DNA of 8,061 nucleotides from Candidatus Bathyarchaeota archaeon (lineage in GTDB: Archaea; Thermoproteota; Bathyarchaeia; 40CM-2-53-6), in the NCBI GenBank assembly GCA_005888675.1, contig VBBA01000127.1, positions 1 to 8,061 on the forward strand, in the 5' to 3' direction. Position 1 is the stretch's first letter. Every line of letters starts with the position of its first letter. This document shows positions 6,902 to 8,061 of this stretch, one piece after another. Below the pieces are notes generated by a model. The model did no database searches, had not been told where the DNA came from, and saw only the letters and a list, made by a program, of their open reading frames with translations. A program made the position numbers and the translations under genes.

Positions 6902-6950
6902 GAGCCTACTGAGGCTCAAGAATTTCTTGTGGAGTTTTTTGTTGAGCCTC
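6902..6950 (+). repeat. Three-arm inverted repeat with two alternative stems
   Basis: Arm A GAGCCT (6902-6907) pairs with AGGCTC (6912-6917) around a 4-nt loop. The second arm, extended as GAGGCTCAA (6911-6919), also pairs perfectly over 9 bp with TTGAGCCTC (6942-6950). The two stems share the middle arm and cannot form together. A T6 run (6935-6940) lies in the second loop. The layout resembles an attenuator-type switch, but no partner signal is known. Confidence 0.4.
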
Positions 6951-6992
6951 CATATTACGCGATGTTAATAGGACGGATCAACCAGTATCAGT

Positions 6993-7006
6993 CAAGAATA
7001 TTCTTG
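6993..7006. promoter_or_regulatory. 14-bp perfect palindrome, candidate operator
   Basis: CAAGAATATTCTTG is fully self-complementary and lies about 90 nt before the start at 7097. A second small inverted repeat (GATCG, 2-nt spacer, CGATC) follows at 7018-7029. The position suits binding of a dimeric regulator of the downstream pair, but chance cannot be excluded. Confidence 0.3.
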
Positions 7007-7084
7007 GCGGCGTCTCTGATCGGTCGATCTTCTGGTCTCCGCCTACGAAAACATTCGTGACAAGAGTCTCTGTAAGGATGACGT

Positions 7085-7092
7085 GGAGGTGA
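7085..7092 (+). promoter_or_regulatory. Strong ribosome binding site for the gene at 7097
   Basis: GGAGGTGA lies 4 nt before ATG 7097 and closely matches the 3' end of 16S rRNA. It favours ATG 7097 over the TTG at 7094, which would sit too close. It is the only strong Shine-Dalgarno in the window. Confidence 0.7.
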
Positions 7093-7096
7093 ATTG

Positions 7097-7615
7097 ATGG
7101 ATAGAACAGAAGGTGCGCTCGTCTTAGCATTGATAACGATCGTTGCTTTGGGTGGATTGTTTGCTGGACGAGTCGTCAATGGAACCGTTAATCAGAACAG
7201 TCAGAACCAGATAGTTGTATTGGCAAAGAATCAGGCTTTCACGACTGACTCTAGCGGCAGGGCGAGTTTGACTGTGAATGTGCCTGTGACGAATTTCAAA
7301 GATGGTGTGGGAGGCTTGATCGGCAATATGGATACTGGCCTGGCGAATGCTACGGAGTTGACGGTCGTGGTCACGGGAGTGCTGCAGGGAAGCTACTGTG
7401 CTGACAATCCTAGTTCATGTGTGACGGTTCCTTTGGGAGGAGGCAATGGACGAACGTCAGCATTCACTGGCATGGGCAATACGGTCGAGTTCGCGGGAGC
7501 CCTTCCATCAACATTGAACACTGTGACACTGCAGGTCTCGGTCAACTGTGCGAAGACCTCGTGCGCCAATGTGAGCATGAGCTTCACACTGCTACTGGTT
7601 GGCAGAGGAAGCTAG
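7097..7615 (+). CDS. Small secreted or membrane-anchored beta-rich protein, pilin-like layout
   Basis: A 172-residue protein that I do not recognise. Residues 7-24 form one hydrophobic helix after a short polar start (MDRTEG). The rest alternates hydrophobic and Thr/Ser/Asn residues, as in a beta sandwich, with many possible N-glycosylation sequons (such as NGT 28-30, NAT 84-86, NVS 158-160). Two close cysteine pairs, C101/C108 and C151/C156, could form disulfides outside the cell. The arrangement is like archaeal type IV pilin-like proteins, but the Lys/Arg-Gly processing motif before the helix is absent (the sequence is RTEGAL), so I do not call it a pilin. It also resembles in layout the partial protein at 1-420. 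The start at ATG 7097 is set by the GGAGGTGA upstream. The next frame begins 4 nt after its stop, so the two are probably one operon. Confidence 0.72.
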   Translation: MDRTEGALVLALITIVALGGLFAGRVVNGTVNQNSQNQIVVLAKNQAFTTDSSGRASLTVNVPVTNFKDGVGGLIGNMDTGLANATELTVVVTGVLQGSYCADNPSSCVTVPLGGGNGRTSAFTGMGNTVEFAGALPSTLNTVTLQVSVNCAKTSCANVSMSFTLLLVGRGS

Positions 7616-7619
7616 AGCT

Positions 7620-8061
7620 TTGAGACTGGTCCGGATCTGGTGGACCCATACTAGGGGCTACTGGGGACGGAACGTTCGCATGACACTGGAGGCTACGGTG
7701 AACACGGTAGCCTTACTGGCGATATTCACCTTCTTTCTCGGTTTCTATAACGTGTACAACGCGGTTAGTATGGGGCTTGCGAATGGTGGAGTGATCTCGA
7801 TAAATCATGGCGTCGTGATCACCTCGGTAGAATTGAGCAGGATCAATTGGCAGGATCAGAACTCTATCTATTTGACCCAGTCTGGGAAGCATTGGTTTGA
7901 CATGCTGTATGACGCGTTGAAGGTAATGATACTGGTAGTGTCGACAGTTACATTGTCGAGAGAAGTGGCTTCATCGATCAATCTGAGCAAGATAGAACTT
8001 GAAAGTAGGAGAGAGGATTATTTGATGCTATTGCGGGCTACTTTCAAGAAGTCATTGTTGA
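7620..8061 (+). CDS. Membrane protein, 3' end cut by the window
   Basis: An open frame runs from TTG 7620 to the last base with no stop; 147 codons are visible. The final tga of the window is out of frame. The start is either TTG 7620, 4 nt after the previous stop, or ATG 7680. I prefer 7620 because the added 20 residues (rich in Arg and Trp: IWWTHTRGYWGRNVR) look like a genuine positively charged cytoplasmic start. A membrane span covers about residues 27-46 and a shorter hydrophobic stretch about 100-112. Between them is a polar loop of roughly 50 residues, probably outside. The last part (118-147) is charged and helical. I recognise no family. The tight spacing suggests translational coupling with the small anchored protein before it, so it may be its membrane partner; that is inference. 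Confidence 0.6.
   Translation, partial: MRLVRIWWTHTRGYWGRNVRMTLEATVNTVALLAIFTFFLGFYNVYNAVSMGLANGGVISINHGVVITSVELSRINWQDQNSIYLTQSGKHWFDMLYDALKVMILVVSTVTLSREVASSINLSKIELESRREDYLMLLRATFKKSLL

Larger units (their letters stand above)
6761..7096. other. 336-bp intergenic region rich in inverted repeats, no credible gene
   Basis: Seen from left to right: a T6 run just after the cysteine-repeat gene; a purine-rich GGAGG-like stretch; a 14-codon ATG frame at 6805-6849; a start-less open frame at 6819-6970; a tandem AGACCCTG pair at 6871-6887; a three-arm inverted repeat at 6902-6950; two palindromes at 6993-7006 and 7018-7029; and the ribosome binding site of the next gene. It may be an untranslated leader with regulatory folding or decayed sequence. 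Confidence 0.5.

Noticed and set aside
6805..6970. A 14-codon ATG frame overlapping a 50-codon start-less frame, as a possible frameshifted small gene
   Set aside because: The first frame is very short, the second has no usable start in its first part, and joining them requires an assumed frameshift. No homology can be argued by eye.
7094..7096. TTG as the start of the small anchored protein
   Set aside because: ATG 7097 is one codon later and has better spacing from GGAGGTGA.

Overview
The window looks archaeal, probably from an uncultivated or environmental lineage; I cannot fix the phylum. The support is indirect. Four of the seven genes encode membrane-anchored or pilin-like proteins. 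One combines an N-terminal zinc ribbon with several membrane spans, a common archaeal arrangement. Three genes (413, 5270 minus, 7620) appear to start with TTG. Only the gene at 7097 has a strong Shine-Dalgarno, and several gene ends are followed by bare T-runs. No rRNA, tRNA, CRISPR array, transposase or phage gene is visible.

Layout. (1) 1-420: 3' part of a small secreted, beta-rich protein whose start lies outside the window. (2) 413-2605: overlapping it by 8 bp, a large exported protein joining a phosphoesterase (acid phosphatase/phospholipase C-like) domain to a GH5-type glycoside hydrolase domain. (3) 2672-3064 minus: a small protein with two membrane spans, convergent with the previous gene. 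(4) 3206-3979: a soluble alpha/beta hydrolase, divergent from it. (5) 4263-5270 minus: a zinc-ribbon protein with about six membrane spans. (6) 5516-6760: a single-pass membrane protein whose outer part carries ten 16-residue Cys/Asn/Pro repeats, a bacterial Ig-like domain and a His/Asp/Glu/Arg-rich tail. (7) 6761-7096: a non-coding stretch rich in inverted repeats. (8) 7097-7615 and 7620-8061 (cut by the window end): a small N-terminally anchored protein and a membrane protein, probably one operon.

Most of the window therefore concerns the cell envelope: an exported two-domain enzyme, small anchored beta-rich proteins, a cysteine-repeat surface protein and several unknown membrane proteins. 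The two most unusual items are the phosphoesterase-GH5 fusion and the cysteine-repeat protein. The idea that they belong to one system, for instance breakdown of polysaccharides and phosphoesters outside the cell, is inference from proximity. Strand changes show they are not one transcript. I see no defence system or mobile element.
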